This document shows positions 5,805 to 14,583 of a stretch of DNA of 29,384 nucleotides, piece by piece. Every line of letters starts with the position of its first letter. Within the stretch, counting starts at the first letter, position 1. Origin of the DNA: a virus; the IMG/VR virus record IMGVR_UViG_3300046791_000119, positions 1 through 29,384 of that record; one strand, 5' to 3'. The translations under genes were made by a program, and so were the position numbers. The notes under the pieces are model-generated. The model was not told the origin of the DNA, ran no database searches, and worked only from the letters and a program-made list of their open reading frames with translations.

Positions 5805-6632
5805 ATGGACTCCAACCGCCACCGCGAGGCCCCAGGCGGCGCGACATTGCCGCCGGCAACAATATCCGGCCATGACATTATGGAAACCGTGATCGCCAAA
5901 GGCGATCTCAGTAAATTAACGGTCGAGGAACGCAACCGCTACTACTCGGAAACCTGCGAATCGCTCGGCCTCAATCCGCTCACGCGCCCGTTTGAATACA
6001 TTACGCTTAACAATCAATTGCGCCTGTATTGCCGGCGCGATGCCTGCGACCAATTACGCCGGATTCATAATGTCAACGTGGAAATCGTGAAACAAGAATT
6101 TGACGGCGGAATGTTCCTCGTTACCGTCCGAGCAACGTTGCCATCGGGCCGGTTTGATTCCGATATGGGAGTCGTTTCCATGTCCACCGGCGCCGGCGAG
6201 ATTCGCGCCAATTCGATAATGAAAGCGGTTACGAAGGCCAAGCGTCGGGTAACACTTTCGATCGTAGGCCTCGGCTTTTTAACCGAGGATGAAATAGAAG
6301 ATATAACCAAGGCGGAAAGCAAAAGAGGCAAAATGCAAACCGTCACCGCGGCCGACAAGCCGCAGGCGCTTCCTGCGGGCGATGCCCCAAGCGCGCTCGA
6401 GGAACCGGCCGGCGTTGACCAGCCCCAAGCCCTAACGCCGGCCGGGCTCTCCGAAATAGAGTCGGCGATCGACGAAAAGCTTGCCGAGGCCGCGGCCAAA
6501 GGCGGCAAGGCGCTGCAGGTGCAATGGGTAGCCTTGCACGCCGGCAAGTATCCGGCGCTAAAAGATCGACTCGAGAATCAGCATAAGCCGGCCGCGGCCG
6601 CGTATGACAATCGACCTAGCGCAAAAATATGA
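5805..6632 (+). CDS. Putative single-strand annealing recombinase, 275 aa
   Basis: Residues about 35-85 contain 'CESLGLNPLTRPFEYITLN', then 'LRLYCRRDACDQLRRIHNVNV'. The core ends with 'SIMKAVTKAKRRVTLSIVGLGFL', followed by acidic 'TEDEIEDI'. That combination is typical of phage RecT/Bet/Sak-like annealing proteins. The C-terminal 100 residues are Ala/Pro-rich and acidic, like a flexible tail. It follows the PD-(D/E)XK exonuclease gene directly, supporting a joint role in phage recombination and concatemer formation. ATG 5805 is preferred to GTG 5799, two codons upstream. Its 3' end overlaps the end of the leftward holin-like gene by 17 bases, so the early and late operons run head-on. Confidence 0.7.
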   Translation: MDSNRHREAPGGATLPPATISGHDIMETVIAKGDLSKLTVEERNRYYSETCESLGLNPLTRPFEYITLNNQLRLYCRRDACDQLRRIHNVNVEIVKQEFDGGMFLVTVRATLPSGRFDSDMGVVSMSTGAGEIRANSIMKAVTKAKRRVTLSIVGLGFLTEDEIEDITKAESKRGKMQTVTAADKPQALPAGDAPSALEEPAGVDQPQALTPAGLSEIESAIDEKLAEAAAKGGKALQVQWVALHAGKYPALKDRLENQHKPAAAAYDNRPSAKI

Positions 6633-6891
6633 AACTCTTTGTCGTCGGATCGTAATTGTTTGGCCGCGGACCTTGCTTGCCGCAATCGCGAATGTCCGTG
6701 ATAAGCTTGGCAATCAATTCCAATTGCATCTTATTGCGTTCGTTTGAGTTGGCCACCGCGCCGGCCATAAGGTAAACGAGAATTCCGAGAAAGCCGGCGT
6801 TGACCAATAGCAGCGCCAGCAGCATCGGCGTCCCCTTAAACGAATCGACAACCGTGGTGGCAACCTTGCCGGCTTGCTCGGGCATACTCAT
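6616..6891 (-). CDS. Holin-like single-span membrane protein, 91 aa
   Basis: A short N-terminal soluble part is followed by one strong hydrophobic helix (residues about 23-47, 'MLLALLLVNAGFLGILVYLM'). After that comes a charged helix ('ERNKMQLELIAKLI') and a basic soluble tail. One helix, small size and position at the end of the lysis block behind the amidase fit a holin or pinholin-type protein that releases the endolysin. ATG 6891 overlaps the previous stop (ATGA); ATG 6885 is an alternative. With only one helix it might instead be a spanin-like or unrelated envelope protein. Confidence 0.6.
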   Translation of the reverse strand: MSMPEQAGKVATTVVDSFKGTPMLLALLLVNAGFLGILVYLMAGAVANSNERNKMQLELIAKLITDIRDCGKQGPRPNNYDPTTKSFIFLR

Positions 6892-7100
6892 TGCGGGGAT
6901 ACTTTATGAAACTCGCCGCACCAATCCGCCGGCATGACCGTCGGCCAGGCGCAATCAACTCTTTGTTTATGCCCGGCCGATGGTTGCCGATAGGATGCCG
7001 TGGCCAACCATACCGACGGCGGGCCGCGCTGACACGTGCTCGAGGAGTCAATAAAATACCGGCATTGCGCGCATGATTCGCCGTCGGGAACCGTGGTCAT
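6888..7100 (-). CDS. Small Cys-rich phage protein, 70 aa
   Basis: ATG 7100 overlaps the stop of the amidase (ATGA); frames starting further upstream run through that gene. The protein has CAQC at residues 10-13, then 'STCQRGPPSVW' with C23, and later 'RVDCAWPTVMPADWCGEF' with C50 and C61. CxxC, C-R-x-P-P and a final WCGEF are features of a widespread small phage protein often placed near lysis or tail genes. The five Cys suggest metal binding. No function is known. Confidence 0.7.
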   Translation of the reverse strand: MTTVPDGESCAQCRYFIDSSSTCQRGPPSVWLATASYRQPSAGHKQRVDCAWPTVMPADWCGEFHKVSPQ

Positions 7101-8077
7101 TCTTTTTTCTCCCAGGGATAAATAACCTCGACGTCGGAGTCTGTCGTTAGCTGCAAATCGGCCATGAGCGATGGCGATAGATCGGCGATTCGATTCGTCG
7201 CCGAGTTGGGCCCCCAATCGGCCGGCATGGCGGTCAACGCAAAGCCGGTTGCGGCATTGCGCACTAAGGCAACGTCGGGCCCGCAAAGCATCGCTTTGGG
7301 GGTGACGTCATAATTCCAACGGCAAGCTACGTAATGCGTCGCTACGTTTAGGTCGCGCCCGAGCGCCGGCGAACTCAGTGGTTTGCCGGCCATGAACACC
7401 GCCGGCTTGTCGCTTTGCTTCATTAAAAACGCCAACGGTTCCGAGCTTGTCATTCCCGAATCCGCCGGGCCGCCGAATTCCGAGCACCGTCCGATGGCGT
7501 GAAATGCCACCTCGGGCAATGGTGCGCCAGGAGCCGTCGTTTCATCGCCGGTTAATATTGCGGCGATGTTTTCGCAAATAGCGTCAAAATTGGCTTCGTA
7601 TATGTCAACGTCGGGCATGGAATCGACAAAGCATATTTCCAAGAGCACGCTTTTTTCTTCGGTGTCGCGTAAAAATTTTAGGTCTGTCCGCTGCTTTGGT
7701 CCCCTATCAATGAACCCCACCGCGGCAATCGCCCGCGATATGTCGCCGGCGAGCTTTGCGTCCGAATAGTAAAGCACCTCGCAGCCCATAGCCTTGGTAT
7801 CGGTATGCTCATACGCATTTAGGTGAATTGAACAATCGAGTTGGCGGGTTTCGCGGTTGTGAGCCGATACAATTGTTGAAAGGTTGGTTGATTGATCGTG
7901 CGACGTGTTATCGTGGAACGTGACTACCTTACAATCGCGGTTGCGTAATTCTTCCGCCAGGCGCTCGACAATGCGGCGCGCTTCGTCCACTTCGTCTAGG
8001 CCGTCGGGGTCGCTGGCGCCGCGCACGTATTTGCCGTGCCCAGAGCTCAATACGATGCTGGAATAATCGTATGGCAT
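7097..8077 (-). CDS. N-acetylmuramoyl-L-alanine amidase (Amidase_3), endolysin
   Basis: The N-terminal 175 residues show the Amidase_3 zinc site: H14 in 'LSSGHGKY', E29 in 'GLDEVDEA', H85 in 'CSIHLNAY' and the catalytic E147 in 'VLLEICFVD'. The enzyme cleaves the bond between N-acetylmuramic acid and L-alanine in peptidoglycan and would lyse the host at the end of infection. A linker leads to a C-terminal domain (about 190-326) of unknown family, possibly for wall binding. No signal peptide is visible, so release through a holin is expected; the holin-like gene lies two genes downstream. GGGAGGG precedes ATG 8077. Confidence 0.9.
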   Translation of the reverse strand: MPYDYSSIVLSSGHGKYVRGASDPDGLDEVDEARRIVERLAEELRNRDCKVVTFHDNTSHDQSTNLSTIVSAHNRETRQLDCSIHLNAYEHTDTKAMGCEVLYYSDAKLAGDISRAIAAVGFIDRGPKQRTDLKFLRDTEEKSVLLEICFVDSMPDVDIYEANFDAICENIAAILTGDETTAPGAPLPEVAFHAIGRCSEFGGPADSGMTSSEPLAFLMKQSDKPAVFMAGKPLSSPALGRDLNVATHYVACRWNYDVTPKAMLCGPDVALVRNAATGFALTAMPADWGPNSATNRIADLSPSLMADLQLTTDSDVEVIYPWEKKE

Positions 8078-8089
8078 TGCCGGCCCTCC

Positions 8090-11000
8090 CTAGTTGATCT
8101 GCGAGCCCAATATGCTGCCGCTATTGCTCAACGTTATGAAGCTTATACCATCAATCGCCGGGCCGGCGGCGCCGCCGGCGCGCACGTTGACGGGGGCAGC
8201 GGTGTTTGTCGAGCTTGCGCCGGCCAGGCCAGGCCCACCGCCAGCGCCGCCGAGAAAATTCGTGCTATTGGTGCCGCCGAGCCCGCCGGCGGCGGTGGAA
8301 CCGTTGTTACCATTATAGTTTGCTATATTGCCGCCGCTGGCAACGCCGCCGGCGCCGCCATTCGTTCCCGAACCGCCGCCGCCGGCATACTCGTAATTGG
8401 GCGGGGAAAAAGTCGCACCGCCACCGCCGCCGCCGCCGAATATTTCCGCGGTGTTTGTTAGGTTGATTGCTTGCCTGGTATAGAACGCCGTAGCGCCTGG
8501 ATTGCCTACGCTCGCTCCTTTTTGCGCGTTACCGCCGGCGCCGCCGCAACCTTGAATGCGCCCGCCATTGTTAATGTTGATGGTGACGCCGGAATTCCAA
8601 CCGGTGCCGACGTCGAAAGCGACGCCGCCGGTGGTGTTGGCGCCAATGGTAATTCCGCCGTTGATAATGCAATTCACGGTGTCGCCGGAAACCGCTGCGG
8701 TAAACAGCGAGTCGTGTATCGTTTTTAGATTTATGCCGTTTTGATTGGAATCGATAAATATATTGCGCGTCGTCGTATCAATCAAATCCTCGCTGGCGCT
8801 GGCTAACATTTCCTCGGCCTCGACAATCCATCGGTCCGGCGCCGAGCTCACTCGCGTTAGCTGAATCGGAATATCTACCCAATCGCCGGTATCGTCCTGA
8901 AACGGCCAGGAGCGCCGCACGACGTTTGGACCGCCAAGCAAATAGCCGCCGCCGAGCGCCGGCGCCGTGACGCTGAAACGCAATAGCTCGAATTTGAACC
9001 GCCGCGGCGCGCGCTTGAAGCGATTCAAATAGCGTAGCGCAATGCGATTGGCCACCGAGCGCCCGCCTTGCGCAATCTCGCGCGCATAGATTGTCTTGAT
9101 TGCCGAACTGCCCTCGAGGAATTCCGTTAGTTCGTCGGTCACTACCTCGGTTGAACGATAGTTGCGCGTTTCGTCAACCTTTAGCGTCGGGTTGATTTGC
9201 CCATAATAAACGATTACTCGCGAAACGCGCTTTTCCGGTTGCTCGGTAACCTCGAGCGTTCCGGTGAGAACGTTGTCCTCGGTAAAACGATCGGCCGTCG
9301 TCGGAATCGAGCGAATAACTTGCCAGCGAACTTGCTGGTTAACGTCGTCCCACCATAGCGCCGAGCCGGTGGCCTGTAATACTTCCTCGACAAGTTTATC
9401 AACCGGCGTTGGCTCGGTAATTAACATCGAAATATTTATAGCGAGGTAGGTCGCGCTTTCCAGGTGCCAAGCGTCAATATCAATATAAGCCGCGTCGATG
9501 TCGGCAATGAATTGCAACAAAAGTTGCAGAACATCGGCCGGGTCGCTAGGCTCTACGGCCAAACATAATTGGAATCTGTCTTGCGCCGAATGCGTGCCTT
9601 CCTCGGTGTTGAAAATGCCGCGCGCGTCTAAATCGACATTATCACCGCTTATATTTTGATAATGTACAATCTCGCTGCCACCGATACAGGCGAAGCCGTC
9701 GGTGCCATAAAAGTTATTCGGATCGGCCAGGGCTCCCGACGGGCCGATCGAAATGTTTATGTTGCCGGTGGTTATGTCGGCTGTCAAAAACCCACTTGAC
9801 GGTGGCGGTGTGACTATACGATCGCCAGAAGCAAATTTTAGAATGTCTTGCGCGGTGATTGTAAACTCGCCCTCTGGCGTCGGCCCGGCCATCGAGTCAA
9901 TAATAAAATACCGAGTTTCCAGCGCCGCCAGCGATTGCTCCGCCTCGCCGATGTAGAGGCGAATTTGCCGGCCGCGCATATAGGGATTTCGCGCGCGGAA
10001 TTTGCCCCAAAACGTTCCTCGCGTGTATGGATCATAGCCGCGGCTAGACGGGTATTTATCAAAACTTGGTCCGGCGTCGGAGTGCGGCGCGTCCCTGAAA
10101 ACAATTTTCAGCGAGGCGCGCTGGCCAATCTGGCCCTCTAGCGAAACGATCGCCGGTTGATAATCAACCGTCTTTATAAAGGGATATACCGTTGCGGCAA
10201 TTGGGCTTACTAGCGGGATATTCTCGCTAAAAAGCAGTGTTACCGTTTCCTCGGTAAAGTTTTCGAGGTCCTGGCAAGTACCGACGCTGTTAAAACACTT
10301 GCGCGAACCCGTCGCAAAACCAACGGCGTATTCCGTGCCGTTGGCAACCGTGGTAAAACCTCCGCCGGTTCCTAGATTGGTTTTGAATGCGGTCCCGGCA
10401 TTGCCAAAGTAAACCAACGGCGTACCAAAGCCGGGCGCCTGGCCGATCGTGCCGAGGTAAACCGGATTGCCGTTGGCCGATATGAATTTGCGCCGATTGG
10501 CGGCAACGGAAAAATCAACATAGGTGTTAAGACTCAGCCAAAAATCGGCATAGATTGTTTCGTCGTCTATATGCTCGGTGCCATCGGCCAAAGCGCCGAA
10601 AGACCAATCGGCCAAAGTATAGTCGATGGCATTATTAGCATAGGTAACGGCGTTAAGACTGCTAACGTCGTCAATGTACAGGTGACGCAACGCCGTGCTG
10701 GTTAGATCAAAACTAAAGAGAGTGTGATACCAGGAGCCACTCTGTATTGCCGTGGTATTGCGCATATCAAGCGTCAGCGTGCCGGCGCTGGTCGTGCCGG
10801 TGATGCGAAAAATTCCGCTAACAAGCCGAATGCTGAATCGCGTTGTCGCGCCATTAAGCGTTGTTTCGCCGGCGAATAGCGTTTGATTGCCGCCTGTATT
10901 GGCGTTGGCAAAAAACCAAAAGCTTCCGGTCGCTTGCTTGCCATCGGCCGCGCCGGTTAGGCCGCCATTGCGATGTGCGAAGGTATCGGTGCCGAATCCA

Positions 11001-11137
11001 ACCGCGTTTGGTTCCGCGCCATTGGTCGGCGCGCCGCCGGCAACGTCAAAGCCGGTTTGCGCCCTGCAAGGCAGAACACTATAGGTCAACGTGCAATGCG
11101 GAACGTCCAGCGCGACGAATTGCACAACGCCGGTCAT
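8090..11137 (-). CDS. Large tail-tip/host-recognition protein with LamG-like domain and glycine-rich end
   Basis: This 1015-residue protein occupies the place of a siphophage central tail or host-specificity protein. Residues about 70-190 resemble a laminin-G/concanavalin-like lectin fold ('GSFWFFANANTGG', 'GSWYHTLFSFDL', 'LRHLYIDDVS'). The middle part (about 320-800) resembles baseplate-hub-like tail proteins ('ETRYFIIDSMAGP', 'LWWDDVNQQVRWQVI'). The last 170 residues are glycine-rich ('IFGGGGGGGATF', 'GGAGGVASGG'), as in tail-tip adhesins where polyglycine helices bind the receptor. It is probably the adhesin contacting the host surface. Its start overlaps the upstream tail gene by four bases, and the amidase follows after 12 bases. 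Confidence 0.75.
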   Translation of the reverse strand: MTGVVQFVALDVPHCTLTYSVLPCRAQTGFDVAGGAPTNGAEPNAVGFGTDTFAHRNGGLTGAADGKQATGSFWFFANANTGGNQTLFAGETTLNGATTRFSIRLVSGIFRITGTTSAGTLTLDMRNTTAIQSGSWYHTLFSFDLTSTALRHLYIDDVSSLNAVTYANNAIDYTLADWSFGALADGTEHIDDETIYADFWLSLNTYVDFSVAANRRKFISANGNPVYLGTIGQAPGFGTPLVYFGNAGTAFKTNLGTGGGFTTVANGTEYAVGFATGSRKCFNSVGTCQDLENFTEETVTLLFSENIPLVSPIAATVYPFIKTVDYQPAIVSLEGQIGQRASLKIVFRDAPHSDAGPSFDKYPSSRGYDPYTRGTFWGKFRARNPYMRGRQIRLYIGEAEQSLAALETRYFIIDSMAGPTPEGEFTITAQDILKFASGDRIVTPPPSSGFLTADITTGNINISIGPSGALADPNNFYGTDGFACIGGSEIVHYQNISGDNVDLDARGIFNTEEGTHSAQDRFQLCLAVEPSDPADVLQLLLQFIADIDAAYIDIDAWHLESATYLAINISMLITEPTPVDKLVEEVLQATGSALWWDDVNQQVRWQVIRSIPTTADRFTEDNVLTGTLEVTEQPEKRVSRVIVYYGQINPTLKVDETRNYRSTEVVTDELTEFLEGSSAIKTIYAREIAQGGRSVANRIALRYLNRFKRAPRRFKFELLRFSVTAPALGGGYLLGGPNVVRRSWPFQDDTGDWVDIPIQLTRVSSAPDRWIVEAEEMLASASEDLIDTTTRNIFIDSNQNGINLKTIHDSLFTAAVSGDTVNCIINGGITIGANTTGGVAFDVGTGWNSGVTININNGGRIQGCGGAGGNAQKGASVGNPGATAFYTRQAINLTNTAEIFGGGGGGGATFSPPNYEYAGGGGSGTNGGAGGVASGGNIANYNGNNGSTAAGGLGGTNSTNFLGGAGGGPGLAGASSTNTAAPVNVRAGGAAGPAIDGISFITLSNSGSILGSQIN

Positions 11138-11928
11138 GCTATCCCGCGCATTTCAAGCGAGACAATAAAGCGATCGGTCGGCAGGTGCATTTCCGGCCGC
11201 GGGTCTTTTGTTAACCAGCAATAGCCGGTATCGGTCGGATAAATTGCCGGCGCCCATGACATAAAAAACGGGTTTTCAACGGCGGCAATGATAAAGGCGT
11301 CAATTTCGGCGCGATAAAAACTATTGGTAAAATACCAAAAATCTATTTTGGAATCCTTGTATTGATTGCGGACCAGGCGCCCGAGGAACTGGCCGGACTC
11401 AGCCATTCCGCTGACTATATCCGACACCGTGGCCAGATTTATCGGCGTGTGATTGAGGTCAATGCGGACGCTACGCTCGAGCGTTGTAATACTGCCGGCA
11501 TAAAGCACGGCGGCGGCGCCCGGTGTCGTGCCTGGCCCTTGCATCCGCAACCGCACGCCGACGCAATTAGCAACCGGCGCCCATTGAAACAGTAGCGGCA
11601 TGTTGTCGGTGATAGCGGTTGCCGGCACGGCCGTGACCCAGGTCGAGCCGTTAAGCGTTGTTTCAACCGTGCAAGTAAGTCCGGCGGAGCCAAAATAGTG
11701 TTGGGCAACCGCCAGATAACTCAGCGTTTCATTGATGCCGGAAATGGTGATGTATTCGCTTGTCACGTTGGCGGCCGATTGCCACCTTAAATGCGTTGAC
11801 GGGTTCGCCAAGTTGGTAACGGGAAAATCCGCTGCCGCGGTGGTTGCGGCAATGTTGGACGCGGTGACGACATTGCGCCACCCAACCACCGGATTACCGT
11901 CGGTCACGCCGCTGGCCCGAATAATCAT
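11134..11928 (-). CDS. Minor tail protein downstream of the tape measure, 264 aa
   Basis: ATG 11928 overlaps the stop of the tape measure gene (ATGA); the longer frame from 11970 would run inside it. The N-terminal 150 residues are rich in Ser/Thr/Ala beta-strand-like sequence ('DFPVTNLANPSTHLRW', 'GLTCTVETTLNGSTW'), like a jelly-roll or carbohydrate-binding module. The C-terminal part ('FWYFTNSFYRAEIDAF', 'FFMSWAPAIYPTDTGYCW') resembles distal tail-type proteins. Position between the tape measure and the tail-tip protein supports a distal-tail or tip-assembly role. The specific family is not certain. Confidence 0.65.
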   Translation of the reverse strand: MIIRASGVTDGNPVVGWRNVVTASNIAATTAAADFPVTNLANPSTHLRWQSAANVTSEYITISGINETLSYLAVAQHYFGSAGLTCTVETTLNGSTWVTAVPATAITDNMPLLFQWAPVANCVGVRLRMQGPGTTPGAAAVLYAGSITTLERSVRIDLNHTPINLATVSDIVSGMAESGQFLGRLVRNQYKDSKIDFWYFTNSFYRAEIDAFIIAAVENPFFMSWAPAIYPTDTGYCWLTKDPRPEMHLPTDRFIVSLEMRGIA

Positions 11929-13889
11929 TGCCGTGCGAACCTCACACCTGTTCCGCCGTTGCGCATCCATTCGTCAATTGACAGCACCATTTCCCGCACG
12001 GTGTCGCCGGTAAAAAAGTCTTTCGGCCGTATCGGGTTTATCACCAGCGCCCCGCCGGATCGGTTCACCTGGTTGGCCGGCGTTACGTCCACGCGCTCGC
12101 CGGGCGCCAGGTGCATCCGCACGAGTTTTGAATCGGTCGCCCTATTGCCGCCCGGCACCATGAATGAACCGCCCATAGCCGCCGACGGCGGTTTCTGCGC
12201 GACGATCTTAGCAACCGCGGCGAGGCCGGATGCTAACGCCGCGGCCGCGGCAATTTCCGGCAATGGCGGCGGGAGTGGCAAAGTTAGCGCCCTGGTAAAC
12301 GCCAAATAAGAATTGATGATTGCTTGCGCGATGGCAAAAGCCTTGCCGGCGACAAACATGGTTTTATTTCCGGCGGCAAAGGCCATGAAAAATTCAGAAA
12401 ATTGACCGGCCGCCGTCGAAAGCACCGTGCCCATTTGCTCCTGCATTTTTTGGAATGCTTGGGCGCTCGCCAGGCGCATTTTGTCTGCGCTCAGCGGAAA
12501 GTCCGAACCTTGAATCTGTATTAGGTCGCGCAATTTTTTCTCGTATTGCTCCATCGGCGTTTGCAAATCTGTGCTCAATTTCATTTGCACGGCCGCCAGG
12601 TTCACCGCATTCGCCGCCGCCTGATCCGCAAGCGCCTTAATTGCCGCGCGTTGCTTATCCGTCATAGCAATATTGTTGGCTTGCGCGATCGCTTGCGCCT
12701 CTAAAGATACCTTTAAGCTTTCATGCGCCCCGATCAAACCGCCCATTGTCGTTATCTGCGCTTGCGTGGCGGCCTGGCCTTTCTGTTGCGAAATAATAAA
12801 TTGGTCTAGTGCGTTCTTTGCTGCCTCGATGATTGGCGCCGGGTCGCTTTTGCCAAAATTGCGAAACGTCAACGCCAGCATATTGATTTGATTATTCAGA
12901 TTATCGACGTTGATGCCCAGGACAAACGAATTTTGCAGGTCGTTAAACCGTTTTTGATTCTCGGCAATAACGCCGGACATTCTGTTAAAAAATGCCGATA
13001 CGCTCTCGGTCGGGTCCGTTGCTTTTAATGCCGTCCATAATGTAATCAAATTGCCCCATAGCAATTGATAAGTCTGTAATTGCTGCAAATCAGACTGCGT
13101 AATGAGGTTGCTAACGATGTCCTTAAAAAATCCGCCTTTCGTCTTTCCATCTAAAAATGTATCGGCAAGCTTTTGTAATATCGGCAGTAAGTTTTCCGCG
13201 GCAAGCAACGCCAAGCCTTGCGATGCGGCGCTAATTTTTTTGAGCGTATCATTAAATTGCTCGGCCTTCGCCGCCGTCTCCGTGCTTATAACAATGCCGA
13301 GCTTCGCCGCCTCGTCGGTCATTTCCTTGATGCCGGAACGGCCTTGATTCAGTAATGGAATCAAATCTGCGCCTGACTTACCGAATAATTTTATTGCCAG
13401 CGCGGTTTTGCCGGCGCCGTCCTCCATTTTGGCGAACTTGTCGGCGACATCTAGAAAAACATCCTCTGAGCTTCGCAGGTTTCCATTGGTATCGGTAACG
13501 GAAACGCCGATAGCCTTGAAACCTTTGGCCGCCTTGCTGGCAGGATCGGTTGACTCGGACATGGCTTTCGCCATTTTGCCCAAGCCTTTTTCAAGCGACT
13601 CAAAACTTACGTTGGCCAGGTCGGCCGCGTATTTCAATCCCGATAATGTTTCAACAGGAACGCCGAACTTTTGCGACGCCTTGCTCAATTCGTCGGCCGT
13701 GTTAATCATGCCTTTGACGTCGGTGACAAATTTCGTTGCGACGGCGGTGATAGCTAATTTTTTGGCGACGTCATTAAATACGGCTTGAAAATTCTTTAAC
13801 GATTGTTCCGAGTCCTTGAGTCCTTTGGAAAAGTTGGCGGTATCGATTCCGAGGATCGCCCGCAATGCGCCTATGACCGCTTCAGACAT
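11925..13889 (-). CDS. Tape measure protein
   Basis: The 654-residue protein is almost entirely helical, with long Ala/Lys/Gln-rich stretches ('EQSLKNFQAVFNDVAKKL'). A small hydrophobic block near residues 535-570 ('LPLPPPLPEIAAAAALASGL') leads into the Ala-rich end, as in other tape measure proteins. It follows the two chaperone frames and precedes the distal tail genes, the conserved siphophage order. It sets tail length and is passed into the host envelope during DNA entry. Using about 0.15 nm per residue, a tail of roughly 100 nm would be expected. It overlaps the chaperone frame by eight bases. Confidence 0.9.
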   Translation of the reverse strand: MSEAVIGALRAILGIDTANFSKGLKDSEQSLKNFQAVFNDVAKKLAITAVATKFVTDVKGMINTADELSKASQKFGVPVETLSGLKYAADLANVSFESLEKGLGKMAKAMSESTDPASKAAKGFKAIGVSVTDTNGNLRSSEDVFLDVADKFAKMEDGAGKTALAIKLFGKSGADLIPLLNQGRSGIKEMTDEAAKLGIVISTETAAKAEQFNDTLKKISAASQGLALLAAENLLPILQKLADTFLDGKTKGGFFKDIVSNLITQSDLQQLQTYQLLWGNLITLWTALKATDPTESVSAFFNRMSGVIAENQKRFNDLQNSFVLGINVDNLNNQINMLALTFRNFGKSDPAPIIEAAKNALDQFIISQQKGQAATQAQITTMGGLIGAHESLKVSLEAQAIAQANNIAMTDKQRAAIKALADQAAANAVNLAAVQMKLSTDLQTPMEQYEKKLRDLIQIQGSDFPLSADKMRLASAQAFQKMQEQMGTVLSTAAGQFSEFFMAFAAGNKTMFVAGKAFAIAQAIINSYLAFTRALTLPLPPPLPEIAAAAALASGLAAVAKIVAQKPPSAAMGGSFMVPGGNRATDSKLVRMHLAPGERVDVTPANQVNRSGGALVINPIRPKDFFTGDTVREMVLSIDEWMRNGGTGVRFARQ

Positions 13890-14181
13890 TTTCGCCCGCC
13901 TTTATAATTTTGCCGCCGACGGCCACGTGCCAGCGTTTCAGGCCCTCAACCTTGACTTGCCAGGGAATAACAGGTTTTTTTGCGCGCCTACTGCTAGGAC
14001 TCTTGACTTGCAGCGTGGAGAGAGTCGGCATTTTCTTCGCTTTCACCATTGCCGCGGTGTGCCAGGCAATGCTCATACTCAAGTTGTATTCGGCTATTGC
14101 CCGTTCGTTATCGGCGTCAAACGCCAATTGCAAAGTCCGATCGGTTTGCCGCCAGAACGATTCCAGGTCATTGCCGAGCAT
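13882..14181 (-). CDS. Tail assembly chaperone, downstream frame (gpT-like), probably made by -1 frameshift
   Basis: The frame is open well upstream of its ATG 14181 and overlaps the end of the gpG-like gene. Read from the slippery site at 14235-14241, the -1 frame passes through 'EPNDWEWDWTIKQWLMLGND' into 'LESFWRQTDRTLQ' without a stop. The FWRxT motif recalls small tail chaperones of alphaproteobacterial phages and gene transfer agents. Independent initiation at ATG 14181 (overlapping TAATG) is possible but would omit the Trp-rich part. As in lambda G-GT, the fused product would recruit tail tube subunits and the tape measure. The product is basic toward the C-terminus. Confidence 0.75.
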   Translation of the reverse strand: MLGNDLESFWRQTDRTLQLAFDADNERAIAEYNLSMSIAWHTAAMVKAKKMPTLSTLQVKSPSSRRAKKPVIPWQVKVEGLKRWHVAVGGKIIKAGENV

Positions 14182-14570
14182 TAACCATTGCTTGATGGTC
14201 CAATCCCATTCCCAATCATTGGGTTCGCCGCCGGAAAATTTCCGTTGCCTTTTGCCACCTCCGTTATTCTAGGAAATACCAGTTTCATGGCCTCGACTAT
14301 AATTTCCTGCGCGCGCTCTCGCCCCAGGTGATCCAACAGTGCGCATATTTGCGTTTCATCCAGTTCATGCCGTTGGTTTAAGCCGGCGGTGAAAAGTTCG
14401 ACAAGTTGCAGGTCGCCAAACGATGCTGGATCGACGCCGGCAAAATATTGGTTAAAGCTTTTGCCGGTCGTCCTTTGTAATTGCAGGCGCGCCCAGGTAT
14501 TCAACGCAAATACATAGCGCGCGCCGTCAACCATTATTTCCATTTCGCCCATTATTTCGTTAACGGCCAT
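14181..14570 (-). CDS. Tail assembly chaperone, upstream frame (gpG-like, GTA gp10-type)
   Basis: The 129-residue protein has a beta-strand beginning ('EIMVDGARYVFALNTWARLQLQ') and a helical rest ('LVELFTAGLNQRHELDETQICALLDHLG'). This resembles the family of gene-transfer-agent and siphophage tail chaperones found between the tail tube and tape measure. ATG 14570 follows AAAGGAGC. The frame extends upstream to ATG 14648 but would then overlap the tail tube gene. Near its 3' end lies the heptamer AAATTTT in phase for a -1 slip. The short form would then be the G protein and the extended one the GT protein. Confidence 0.8.
   Translation of the reverse strand: MAVNEIMGEMEIMVDGARYVFALNTWARLQLQRTTGKSFNQYFAGVDPASFGDLQLVELFTAGLNQRHELDETQICALLDHLGRERAQEIIVEAMKLVFPRITEVAKGNGNFPAANPMIGNGIGPSSNG
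14235..14241 (-). promoter_or_regulatory. Programmed -1 frameshift slippery heptamer
   Basis: Read on the minus strand, codons GGA AAT TTT carry the heptamer A AAT TTT, the canonical X XXY YYZ form. After a -1 slip the ribosome reads AAA TTT TCC and enters the downstream chaperone frame, which has no stop from there to 13882. A short stem CCCAA-TGA-TTGGG begins about 11 bases downstream. Position at the end of a tail chaperone gene matches lambda G/GT. Confidence 0.75.
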
Positions 14571-14583
14571 TGGCTTTGCTCCT

